Of a DNA stretch of 64,000 bases, positions 29,624 to 40,280 are shown piece by piece. The DNA comes from Hyalella azteca (Eukaryota > Arthropoda > Malacostraca > Amphipoda > Hyalellidae). The DNA lies in the NCBI RefSeq assembly GCF_000764305.2, contig NW_025933399.1, forward strand, positions 186,001-250,000. The letters run 5' to 3'. The first letter of the stretch is position 1, and the number at the start of each line of letters is the position of its first letter. The notes beneath the pieces are model-generated. The model searched no databases, was not told the origin of the DNA, and saw nothing but the letters and a program-made list of their open reading frames with translations. The translations under genes were made by a program, and so were the position numbers.

Positions 29624-30714
29624 CCTGGCATGATGAATTCGTCACACCAGGGACTAGCTACCTTTTCCAACAATTTCACATTTTCTGTCATTTTTTCGAA
29701 AAATTTACATGAATAAAAAAAGTCTTAGATTTATTTTTTACATATGTGTACCAAGTTTCAAAGTTATCTGTCAGTAAATAACCGAAATATAATTTCCAAT
29801 TTCCAATGGCAATGTCCAATTTCTTATGGAAATTCTATTTTGGTTATTTACTAACAGATAACTTTGAAAGTTGTTACACGTATGTAAAAGATGAATCTAA
29901 GACTTTTTTGTTCGTAGGAATTTTTCGAAAAAAGTGAAAGAAATTCTTAGAGTGAATTCTTAGAAAACTGCCAAAAAGGGGGTACTGTAGAAATCTATCT
30001 CCTATGATTTTCAAGCTACAACATCGAGACGCATATCATTCGGTGCGTAAGGACCATATCTATCAATTGGTCCTTGCTGTTTTTCGAAATTCTAATTTTT
30101 GTGGGTGGGGTGGGCATTTTTCAAAAAAAAATTATTTTTCCCCCACCCTTTCGAATTTCCCCTCCCCTTTTTTCAAAATATTTTCAAAACTTTAACGAAA
30201 TTGAAAAAAAAGCTTTGACCAATCTCTAGATCTTTTATTTGTGAATCTAATGGTTTATTACTCATTGCTGTAGCTTAAAAACTCTGGGAGGAAATAGGTT
30301 TGCAGTGACAATAAGTGTGAATGTTCAGTAGAGCGCGACAAAGTCCCGAGTGCCTTGAAATAGGCATTCAAGGTGACATGGATGCAAGACTAGACATTAC
30401 TGGAGCCAAAATTCAGTCAAGGATAGTGGGAACGACTGCATGAGCACCATCCTACACGACAGCAGCCGGGTAACTAAAGATCAGCGTCTTCAGGTTGCAT
30501 ATTTATGTGCCCAACCAGTAATTTTCGCCTATATTAAATGTGAAAGAACTCCCCCACCCCTAACACTTTCACGAACTGTCGTCAAGGCATAAATCAACGT
30601 TCAGAAATGATTTTGGTACCATTGGATAGGTCAGAATGTCAGCTTCGAAGTGAGACTTAAAACCGAAAAAGTGAATTTTACGATTTTTGTCCCAGAAATT
30701 CGGGGCGTAAAGGG
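29624..30714. mobile_element. piggyBac-like non-autonomous element
   Basis: The ends are CCCTTTACGCCC (left) and GGGCGTAAAGGG (right), a perfect 12 bp inverted repeat. The right flank is TTAA (30715-30718) and the left is CTAA (29620-29623), one change from TTAA. CCC-starting ends with TTAA target sites are diagnostic of piggyBac-type insertion. The 1091 bp body has no transposase frame. It contains a large internal inverted repeat listed separately. Confidence 0.8.
29685..29945. repeat. Large imperfect hairpin inside the piggyBac-like element
   Basis: About 85 bases at 29715-29800 match the reverse complement of 29826-29910 at roughly 85-90% (both arms contain AAAAAAGTCTTAGATT and CAAAGTTATCTGT), with a loop of about 25 bases. 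Weaker pairing (TTTTTCGAAAAATT) extends the arms to about 29685 and 29945. Transcribed, it would form a long double-stranded RNA-like stem. Confidence 0.85.
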
Positions 30715-30718
30715 TTAA

Positions 30719-31384
30719 TCGTATTCGTAGTAAAATTATACTTCGTTATAAATATTAAATTTTAAACGTTTTTTTTAGAATTCTTAACTTTGAATTTAAC
30801 TTTAAATAAATAAGTTATCTTTTTTTTTCTTTATCTAAAATTCTGGTCACGTGATTCCTGTAATTTTGGAACACACTTACATGGCCTAGGCAATACGCAT
30901 ATCGCATGATGTCGGCCATGGCTTTAGAAATGCCGTGTGGCATCATTATAAATTTTTAATATCTTAATGTAGAAATAGAAAGATAATAATAGAATAGAAA
31001 GCTATTCTTTTTATTAGAATAGAAAGCTTTTATTATTAATAGAAAGCGCGTCGGCGAGTGGCAGGAATTTCTCCCTGTCCCTGATGAACCTCAACTCCTC
31101 AAGCATCGTGTCCAGGTCCCACCGTCCCGGCCTTCATACTCCCTGTTGAAGAGGACAAATGTAAGTGCAAACATACTGGGAAAATGTTGCTTAAGGATTG
31201 AGAACCGCGAGGCTTCCAATAAGGTCATTTTTATTTTATTTCTCTATCAGGCTCCTGACGCTCTTCACAAATTAGGGTTGACTTTAGACCAGTTGTAAAT
31301 GAGACTTTCTTAATTTGAAGCTAAACCAATTATGTATTAAGAAAGGGTGGAGAGGACTAATGAGAACTAACGTTTAAAAAGTAA
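30719..31384. other. Gene-free stretch, possible minus-strand exon
   Basis: Mostly AT-rich. On the minus strand, between about 31120 and 31030, the frame reads RPGRWDLDTMLEELRFIRD and continues through EKFLPLADAL, preceded by a pyrimidine tract and AG (CCTCTTCAACAG, near 31145). It is GC-richer than its surroundings and may be an exon or an old insertion; too short to identify. Confidence 0.3.
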
Positions 31385-31407
31385 TTGCAGATGATCTGCG
31401 GGACGAG

Positions 31408-33278
31408 GTGCCTCAGTCGCCGTTGGGGCAAGCATCATGGTCGCCACACCACCACCCCCCTGTCGGGTCGGTGGCACCCGTGCCTCTGCGACCTTCCTAC
31501 CGCAACACCCCCCCCCCAGCTCAGCCGGACCGGGCGATGCTTCTGCAAACCGATAAGTACTCAATAAAATTCCCTGCCACCATGGATACATTTGACTGAT
31601 TTGAGGGCTTCCTGCCTAGGCTGGGAAGCAATAATAACCTTCTGAATGCCATTGATCAATTTGAATCTCAGCAACACGCATCCATGCAAACCCCTAATCA
31701 TCCTGACTCCAACAATAAAGTAATTATCATAGAACCTGTTGCAGATCCTGATGGCCTTGGTGCTCGCCCATTGAGTAAGTTCTTCTCTAATGATATTGCT
31801 ATTAGCACAGCTCTGGCTAAATCACCATTTGGTCAAGTGGGTATTAGCCACTTCTCTAAGAACTCCAGACGCCAGCTCCTTATGGTGACAGTGAAAGAGG
31901 ATGCCCCTAATGATCTGACTCAACTTCTATGCATAACTAAACTTGGCTCATGGAGTGTGAAGTGTCGTCTTCCTTTGAACCAGACAATGTGTTCTGGAGT
32001 CATTGGACCATTTGGGGAGAACATATCTGATGAGGAACTAACAGCTGCTCTTAAGGAATCAGGGCACAAGGATGTGAGCGCAGAGCAAATACTGAAAGGA
32101 AAACAAGAAACTTGGACTTCCATGTTCAAGATCAATTTCCCCTCCAGGGCTCTAGCACTTTACCCGCATACCTCTATGTTGGATATCAGCGGTTCAAAGT
32201 TAACCCTTTTGTGGCTGACCCATGGCAGTGCTACAAGTGTCAAAACTTTGGGCACAACGCCTCTAGCTGCAAAGGCCCTCCACGATGTGTAGCTTGTAGT
32301 AGCGCCCATAGCGTAAAGGATTGCCACCACAATGGGAGCCCAGTCAGCCCACGCTGCTGTAACTGTGGTGGTCCACACACAGCCAACTATGGTGGCTGCC
32401 CTTGGATGAAACAGGCAAAGCAGCCAGCAAGTGGAAAAAACTCGCTCATGCTCTAAAATGTCTTACAGAGAGGCCTTAAAACTAGTCAAAGCTTCTGCTC
32501 CACAAAACTCAATTCAGCAGCTAGGTTTGTCAGCCTCAAGGACATTCAACATGTCCTCCACCCCTGCAAACCAAAATGTAAAACTCATGAGCAAAGTCAC
32601 TGGTCCTGCCATCTGTACTGTGGGTACACAGACTGACAGACCTCAGATGTGCAGATAGGGCCAACCCTACAGAATGTCCCAGTGAACTACTTTATTGAAC
32701 TACTCTCCAAGTTGCTGTCCTTATGTAAACCAAATGACAATACTGACTTTCTTTCTGTAGCTACCAAACTCACCAGAGATACCCTCCACCTTGAACAACC
32801 CTCTGGCATCTAGACAGAGCTGGATTCTACTCAGAAATCCAGTCATGGACCCTACCATAGCTTGGACAAGGTACCACTATTGGATCTCCCCCTCAGCTCA
32901 GCAGATGAGGCAGTGACTGAAGCCCTGTTACAGCCATCACCTGTGCTGGGAGCCTGTCCATGTTGTAGGACTGTAGCAATGAATGGGAAAAACCCAGGGA
33001 TGGAGGCAGCATCAATGGATGAGGTTCCCCTTTTGAAACGTCCCTTTGTCATCGCAGAAGAAGATATGTCTGAAGCCACGATTCAGCCATCACCTGTGTT
33101 AGGAGCTCCTCTACATTGTGTGACTGCAGCTGTATATGGTAAAAGCCCAGGAACAGACCCACGGGCCTTGAGGGAAAGAAGCAATCACCACCCATTGGAA
33201 GGTAAGATTAAGCCAACCCCAACAACTAAAAATGCACATATTACACAATCTTCAAAATGTCCATCCAAAAAGAAATAA
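31408..33278 (+). pseudogene. LINE ORF1 (nucleic-acid-binding), with internal duplication
   Basis: A proline-rich start (PVGSVAPVPLRPSYRNTPPP) leads, past an in-frame TGA at 31597, into 31684-32150, which encodes the RRM-like/PRE_C2HC-type domain (VGISHFSKNSRRQLLMVTVK, PFGENISDEEL). A frameshift near 32150 moves to the frame with three zinc knuckles: CYKCQNFGHNASSC, CVACSSAHSVKDCH and CCNCGGPHTANYGGC. Further shifts follow at about 32430 and 32660. The last part (32862-33278) contains two tandem 51-residue copies, the first beginning DKVPLLDLP at 32865 and the second DEVPLLKRP at 33018, both with QPSPVLGA. The frame ends at 33278, overlapping the ORF2 start. ORF1 proteins of this kind coat the LINE RNA; this copy is broken by at least three frameshifts and two stops. 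Confidence 0.85.
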
Positions 33279-36200
33279 AAGTACTTCAGTCAGTTCAGTG
33301 GAACTGTCACAGCCTCCGAAACAAGCTGAGCAATTCCAAACTACACCTTTACACTACTAAGCCAGTAAGCCACACATTGTTTGCCTGACAGAGACTTGGC
33401 TTGCCACATCATATGAACCCTGCTTTATAAACTATACAGCCATTTACAAGCATAGAAATGCCAACCATGCAGGTGGTGGTCTTGCTATCCTTGTCCGCAG
33501 CGATGTTCCTTTTACTGGCCTTGCAATAAATCCCTTTAACCAAGGTAAACTAAAATTTTTAGGGCCAACTGTTTTTCTGCAAGGAAATAAACCCATGTCA
33601 GTTCTCAACATCTACAACCCAAATGAAACTGTGACCCACCAAGAATTCACACACTACTTTGATCAACTGGCACCCTCTTGCGTCATTGTTGGTGACTTCA
33701 ATGCTCATAACCTCCTATGGGAGCCTGGCAAGGTAGCTAATGCAACAGGTTGAAATTTGAGTCAGTTCTTGCAAAACCATCCATAGCTCTACTAACCCCA
33801 TCTCTGCCTACCTACTTCAGCATTTATCACAACTCCTTCTCAACACTGGATCTAACCTTCATAGCTGCTGACCTTGTCACTTTATCAACAATTTACACTG
33901 TGGATGACATGGGTAGTGACCACTATCCAGTGGTCACCTGCATTGGAATTGAAGCCTCCACTGTGCAATACCAGACACGTCCCTCCTGGATGTTTGGTGA
34001 TGGGTCTTGGGCTGCCTGGTCTGCTGCTCTCACTTAGCAAGGCATACATCCAGACAACAACATAGAGGCAAGCAATCACAACATTACTCATGCAATAATT
34101 TCAGCAAGCTTGCAGTCTTTTCCTAAGACAAAAGAGATCATCACTCCACGCTTTAAGCCTTTAACAAACCCTGGTGGAATCAAGCATGTGCTGATGCAGT
34201 GGAGGCCAAACGAGCTGCTAAGCGTGCCCTGATTGCAATCCCATCTCAAGCAAACTTAATTAATTTCAAGCGCTGCAAGGCAGTTATCAAGAGGGAGGTC
34301 AAGCTTGCAAAAAAAGCTTCCTGGACTAAGTACTGCAGCTCCATAACCTCAGATACCCCTATTTCAGAAATATGGCATAAAATAAAGCAACTACAAACAC
34401 CTTTCCAAAGAAAAACTCAGCCCTTCATTTTGTCAGACTCCTCAATAATTTCTGATTCCCCATCCAAAGCTAATGCACTAGCCTCCCATTATGAAGAAGT
34501 GCTATCATCGCCTGTGCCAGTTCCTTATCCAAGATTTGTAACCCTTCCACTAGCAATAGCCCTGAACGAGGAAGTTAATTCCTCCTAAATGCTCCATTTT
34601 CAGCTGCACAAAATGGATTCTTGCATACATTCGCTGAGGAGCACATCCCTTGGCTCTGATCAGGTGCACAACCAACACCTTGTTCATCTCCCTCTAGATT
34701 TCTGCATCTGGCTGATAGGGATATTCAATCAAAGTCTGGAAACTGGCACTATTCCACAAATTTGGAAGGAAGCAGTGGTCATCCCCATACCTAAACCTGG
34801 CAAACCACTCACATGCACTTCCTCCTACAGACCTATTTCCCTTCTGTCGTGCATTGGAAAGCTAATGGAGTCAATGATAAACAAACGTCTCACTTCCTTG
34901 AGCGGGAGCAGGCCCTGCGCCCTTCCCAAGGGGGATTTCGTTGCCATATGTCGGCGATTGATCAGGTAGCCAGACTGGAAGCTGCTATCCATCGTGCTCT
35001 CCACACAAGGTCTGCATTGCTAGTCTGTTTTGTAGATCTTAGCAGTGCTTTTGATGGGGTGTGGCATACAGGCCTCCTTTATAAACTTAGTTGCTGTGGA
35101 GTACAAGGCTCACTTTTGAGATGGTTTCATGCCTATTTGAGTGAAAGGACCTTTAAAGTCTTCTTTGAAGGAGAATACTCCTCCTCTAGACCTATCAAAA
35201 TCCAGGGTACCTCAAGGTGCAATACTTTCCCCAACTTTGTTTAATGTGATGATGAATGACAGGCCCTCTACTCATGGAGTCTCAGTTGCTGAGTATGCTG
35301 ATGAAATCACATTTTTTGTTAGTCACCCAAACATCCAAGTAGCCACTAATTTACTTCAAGCACAAATAGATTCATTTGTAGACTGGACACTCAGATGGGG
35401 TTTAAAATTAAATCAGGAAAAAAACAAAATTATGTGCTTCACCACCAAAAAAGTTTGCACTCTTCTCATCCGAGCCAATGGACACAATCTAGAATTTGTT
35501 CAGCAACACAGGTACCTTGGTGTTGTGCTGGATGCACCTTGCCTCAGATGGAGGCCTCATATAGAAATACTGAAAACGTCATGCTTGCCAGTACTCAATC
35601 TTCTGAAATCCATATCCCACAGGCATTGGGGTGCTGATTGTCAGACACTTGTAAAGCTCTACTCCATAGCAAGCTTGATTATGCCTCTCCATTCTATGCA
35701 TCAGCAGCGCAATCGCACCTATCCAAACTGAACGTGCTCCAAAACAGTAGCCTCAGAATTGCTACAGGCTGTAGAAAAACTACTCCAATCACTACCTTAG
35801 AAATTGAAACAAATATTCCTCCCCTTAAAATCCATAGAGATCAATCAATGTGCAGATATTATTCCAGGCTACGGCAGCTCCCTAAGTGCCCAGCCACCAA
35901 CGAGCTCATCCTTGCCAGGCACTCCTGTCCAGAAAATGCGCCCTGCTCCTTTGTTCTCCATACCAGGGGCAATATTCAGCAGCATTGGCCTCCCTTGTCC
36001 GCGCTTCATTGCATCCCCTTTGATTTCACCTCTGCCTCCATGGTTCAATGTTGACAATAATATTTTCACCAATTTTGACAGCATCCCAAAGTCATCCCTC
36101 TCACCTGCTGCCATCACGCAAATGTTTCATGATCTTTCCCAAAATAAGTACTGTACGCAAACTGTGTGGCTGCCTACACAGATGGGTCACGAGTAGAAGA

Positions 36201-37055
36201 ACCCACATGCTCCACATCTGCTGCTGTGGTAGTCCCATCCAGGGGAGTTTCTCTCAACTGGAAGCTCTGCCCGGAAGTACAAGTATTGGAATCAGAACTA
36301 TTTGCTATACAGGAGGCTCTCACTTGGGCCCAAAATAACCTTCTTTTGGATGAAAAATTTGTTATTTTTACTGATTCACAAAGCTCATTGTTTCTGATTA
36401 AAAATAGGAAACCTTAACACGACTTGCCGCTGGTTTTTAAAATTCAAGCCAAACTGTTGTCACTGAATTCTTCCCATGCAACGATGCTCCAGTTTATTCC
36501 CAGCCACTGTGGAATACTTGGAAATGAAGCAGCAGATCTTGCTGCCCAAGAAGCACACACCCTCCCATATCGTACATTGACCACCCCGAGCAAGGAGGAG
36601 TTGGTGAGATCGATAGATGATGCAATCTCTGTTAGTTGGTGCACATCATGGCATCAGGAAATGAGAAGATCTGGAAAGGGGCTCTTCATTGCTCAGGTTA
36701 AGGACAATCTAGGCACATGGCCGTGGGCCTCACACCCAAATCAGGCAATTGAGACAGCTGTAGCTTGCCTACGTACGGGTCATGCTGGTGTCCAATCACA
36801 CCTGGCTTGTTTTGGCTTGGCTCCTAATCCACTCTGCCCCTGTGGCTCTATGGAAACCATTTACCACCTTATTTTTGAATGCACAAATCATTCTGTGGCC
36901 CGCACTCAAATGTTACATAAGCTGGCAGTACTTAATGTCACCCCAACTTGAAAAATCTCTTGGGAGGAGGCGCCTTCCCACTGACAACCCAGTCAGCAAT
37001 TGTTGAAGCTCTTGCCTCATTCCTCTGCTCCTCGCATGTAATAAACTCCATCTGA
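33257..37055 (+). pseudogene. LINE ORF2: endonuclease, reverse transcriptase, RNase H
   Basis: The ATG at 33257 opens MSIQKEIKVLQSVQWNCHSL, the start of the endonuclease. After a shift near 33360 the domain continues with VCLTETWL, GGGLAILVRSDVP, IVGDFNAHN and GSDHYPVVT. The reverse transcriptase follows: VVIPIPKPGKPL and SSYRPISLLS (34770-34860), QGGFRCHMSAIDQ, LVCFVDLSSAFDGVWH (35020-35070) and, in another frame, GAILSPTLFNVMMND. The catalytic box reads EYADEI at about 35293, where YADD is expected, so an active-site Asp is lost. RNase H shows all four acidic positions: TDGS (36178), ESELFA, FTDSQSS and the NEAAD segment after SHCGILG (36500). The C-terminal CPCGSMETIYHLIFEC completes the Cys/His motif. 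A final frameshift at about 36945 leads to a stop at 37055. Confidence 0.9.
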
Positions 37056-38657
37056 TAACCATTCATCTGTTAACATTATGGTAAATGTAGTTACTACCGT
37101 AGACAAATTAACACTAACATATGTTGGAACTAACCTAGATCAATTCATATCTCCCCCTCAGACTGCCATTTTTGCAGTCCCTGGCAACCAGCAGCATTCT
37201 CAGCAGTTTTCCAAGGTATTTTTGTTCTGTCTGTCTGCCTCATGTAAGGAATGCTGCTGATTCCAACTTTTCATATCATGACCCCCTAATTCCTTCACAA
37301 CCCTGCCTAGACACCACCACAACACCACCCTCATCACCACACCACACCACCCTCACTCCACATCACCACCATCATTCACTTGGCTGGCAGCAGCATGAAT
37401 GATGGAACTGAATGCTAATAGCAGTGTTAGCATTGATTAGGCCATTAAAGATACACCTGTTACTGATTCTAAACATCACAGATAAAATTCTGTTCAGACC
37501 TTAACCTTCCATATGTAAGGTTCAATAACTCCATAATAACTACAAAACTTTCAATCTTGCTATAAATTTGTGGTGCAGTTTATTTAAAAATATATTATTT
37601 CTATTGAAGGCTGGCATTCTGGCAACAAAAGTGCTGTGATTACTTGACGGGCTTTTATGTTACACATTTGAGGCTTGTTAGGTATTGTTTTGATTGTGAA
37701 TTTTATCTTTCCAGTTTTATTGAATTTTATTTTTATCTATGATCTATCAAAAGGTTACATAAAAAATTCCATAAAAAGCAAAAATACAGTTTTACAATTT
37801 TACAGAATTTATCAATATGTAGCTGTTAAAATTGTATTCTATGCATTTAAATGAATGTAAGTATCATAGCTAGTTGCTAATTTTCTAACAGAGTACTGTT
37901 TTGCCATGGCATGGCTTTGGCTGTAGTGCCAACTGCCTTAGTTTGCCTACATCTCATAAAAATATACATTGATACAGGCATGGAATATAAATACCTTTTG
38001 AGCCTCAACTAGAGCTTTCCCGCCATTTTTGGAGCCATAAGATTCCCCCAATATAAATTACCTACTATCTTGTTGTTTACTAAAATGCCCAAATTGGCAG
38101 CAAAATTCCAAATATATTGATAATTCGTCACTTTGGAGCTGCAAGATTTTTGTAGTAAATAGGAAAATTCCAATCCTGCCCTGATGCCATTAAAATAAGA
38201 TCCTTAAGTATAGACTCTTATACTTCTTAGCCCTAAAGACCTAAAACTAATTGATATTCAATGCAAGATCTGTGCAGTTTATACATAAAAGGTTTGGAGT
38301 GATGTAGTAATATTTAGAAATTGGGTTACATACTAGTTGTTTTCAGTGATAAATAAAAATGCATTGCCTTATATTTAAAAATTGCTAAAGCTCTATGTGA
38401 CTCTGTTCCATTTGATGCACAGTTTGCAACCAATAATTGTTGAAATGTTTAATTAAATAGCCCATTTTTTATTTCAGATATATCTAGAACTGTTTTTGAC
38501 ACTTAAGACAACTATTGTTGAAAAATCAAATAATGATTGAATTTTCTACAGATATAATTCTGAATAAAAACTTCCCAAAACTATGTATATTTTGTCACTG
38601 TCTAATAGTTTTCATTTAATATATTGTAAAATCTTTAGTTAGATTGCTACCTCCGTC
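37056..38657. other. Region between the LINE and brn
   Basis: The first 350 bases may be LINE 3' sequence and include a CAC/ACC-rich run (37308-37373). From 37430 it is AT-rich and carries the 5' flank of the brn-like gene. A pyrimidine tract ending in AG at 38476 (TTTTTTATTTCAG) could be the acceptor of a 5'-untranslated exon. I cannot place a TATA box or start site with confidence. Confidence 0.4.
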
Positions 38658-39538
38658 ATGCAGCTATTGCGGCTTTTATACAGACGACCTTTGCCTACTA
38701 TTTTGAGTTTTGTATTATTACTTTGGGTGTTTGTTTCAAGTGGGCTCTACCAGCATTTTTTTGCACTATCATTTAAAACTGAGTATAAACACTGGGGCCC
38801 AAATATGCCTTTACAGCCGCTTATACAGCAAATCAAGGAGAAAATCCCACCTGATATTTTGCCTGTTAATGAATTTAAACACAAATTCATCTATGATAAC
38901 AAGCAAAAGTGTGAAGTGAGAGATAAAAGTGAACCTATCACATTTTTATTACTAGTTAAGAGTGCATTGAAGAATTTCAATGTCAGAGATGTGATTCGTC
39001 AAACTTGGGGATCAGAACAGAGATTCTCAGATGTGATAATAAGAACTGTGTTCCTTTTGGGTGTTGAGCCTGACGCCCAACACTTGCAAAGACGTTTGAT
39101 GCAAGAAAATTCTCAACATAAAGATATCATTCAAGCTGATTTTATTGATGAATATTTCAACAACACCATAAAAACTATGATGGGTCATCATTGGGCTTAT
39201 CACAACTGTCCTGATGCCAAGTATTTCTTTTATGTTGACGATGATTATTATGTATCTACAAGAAATACATTACGCTTCTTAAAAGACCCAATGAATTACC
39301 CTAAATATTTGTACAGCTTCATTATAAATACTGATAAGCACTCTCAAGAAGACCTTTATGCAGGCTATGTTTTCCCTTCTTCTCGCCCCAAGCGTTGGGT
39401 GCTTAGCAAGTGGTATGTGTCTTTGGAGGAATACCCATATTCTCACTACCCTGCCTACATCACGGCTGGAGCATATATATTGTCAAGAAAGTCCCTAGAA
39501 ACTCTCTATTTTGCGGAACTCTATACAAAATTTTTCAG
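38658..39538 (+). CDS. brn: brainiac-like beta-1,3-glycosyltransferase, exon 1
   Basis: First and larger coding exon of a GT31-family glycosyltransferase of 357 residues in total. Insect brainiac is a Golgi beta-1,3-N-acetylglucosaminyltransferase that extends the mannosyl-glucosylceramide core of arthropod glycolipids and supports Notch/EGFR-dependent epithelial patterning. Seen here: a short cytoplasmic N-terminus, one membrane anchor at residues 13-30 (type II topology), the GT31 motif RDVIRQTWG (110-118), FLLG (132-135), YFNNTIKTM (166-174, with an NNT glycosylation site), the metal-binding DDD of VDDDYYVS (193-200), and the long block KWYVSLEEYP with YITAGAYILS (251-276). These blocks match brainiac more closely than general beta-1,3-galactosyltransferases. 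The exon ends TTTTTCAG/GTGAGA, in phase 2. The insect protein is about 325 residues, so the length is normal. Confidence 0.93.
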
Positions 39539-39751
39539 GTGAGACAATCTTTAGGCATGCAAATGTAGGAAAAACATTTTAACCTTGAGCTTAATTAATG
39601 TGAACCCTAATATTGTACGTTATAAATGTACCTTTAACTTTGGTTGTTGAGCATAACATTCAACAGCCCTAACTTAAAAGTGTTATATACTTCTTTGAAG
39701 TGGCTAAATGCTTCATTTGTACATGGATTATGATTACTTTTTATTTCTCAG

Positions 39752-39944
39752 GTTTGATGACATCTTCATGGGTATGTGTGCCAAGAAAGGCAACTTGCAC
39801 TTGCTGCACCAAGAAGAATTCCACTACCACAAGAAGACATATAGCATTGAGGGCTACAAATTCACCATAGCATCCCATGGTTTTAAGGACCCTGATGAGA
39901 TGCACAGGATTTGGGAGGAGCAGCGTTCTGTGGGAAATGCCTAA
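39752..39944 (+). CDS. brn: brainiac-like beta-1,3-glycosyltransferase, exon 2
   Basis: Second and last coding exon. The acceptor TTATTTCTCAG/G completes an Arg codon split by the intron (AG+G), restoring the frame as RFDDIFMGMCAKKG. The acidic FDDIF is the conserved EDV-like motif of GT31 enzymes, thought to act in catalysis. The C-terminus IASHGFKDPDEMHRIWEEQRS is the characteristic brainiac ending. The intron is 213 bases with canonical GT/AG ends. The stop is TAA at 39942-39944. Both exons are intact, with no frameshift, so the gene looks functional; expression is inferred only. Confidence 0.93.
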
Positions 39945-40215
39945 GCTATTGTTTATTCCCTGTAGCCCAGAATTGTTCTAAAATAATTATTTATTATTTT
40001 AAATTTATTTGAAATATAGCTGCTACTCAAATCTCCTACTATGATGATGCCAGAGCCATCAAATTTTTGTTAGATCAGACTTGGAGTTTTTGTTTCTGAT
40101 GTGCAGCTCCTAAATTTATGACATTCCAATATTTATTTTGTATATTATTTATTAGATATATTCGTTCTGTTCTCTGAACTTCTCTCCATTTTGTCACCAC
40201 ATTGTAAGACATGGC

Positions 40216-40280
40216 AATTCCCTGCACTGACTTTAGTCAGTGCAGGGAATTCAGTCAGTGCACTGACTTTAGTCAGTGCA
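40216..40280. repeat. Tandem palindromes downstream of brn
   Basis: A perfect 16 bp-arm inverted repeat, AATTCCCTGCACTGAC and its complement around TTTA (40216-40251), is followed at once by a second palindrome sharing the core TGCACTGACTTTAGTCAGTG (40259-40280). Between them, AGTCAGTGCACTGACT is itself palindromic. The cluster lies 272 bases past the brn stop, so it is probably in the 3' untranslated region, where it could fold into one or two stable hairpins. Confidence 0.9.

Larger units (their letters stand above)
31385..37055 (+). mobile_element. I-superfamily LINE with RNase H, decayed
   Basis: This non-LTR retrotransposon body has ORF1 (RRM/PRE_C2HC-like region, zinc knuckles) and ORF2 (apurinic-type endonuclease, reverse transcriptase, RNase H, terminal Cys/His motif) in the standard order. 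An RNase H domain after the reverse transcriptase places it in the I group (I, Nimb, Ingi and relatives) or a near relative; the exact clade needs a tree. Frameshifts and stops are scattered through both frames, so it is inactive, but all domains can still be read. The 3' end is not sharp; untranslated sequence may extend to about 37420. A possible displaced 5' part lies at 26198-26880. Confidence 0.9.
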
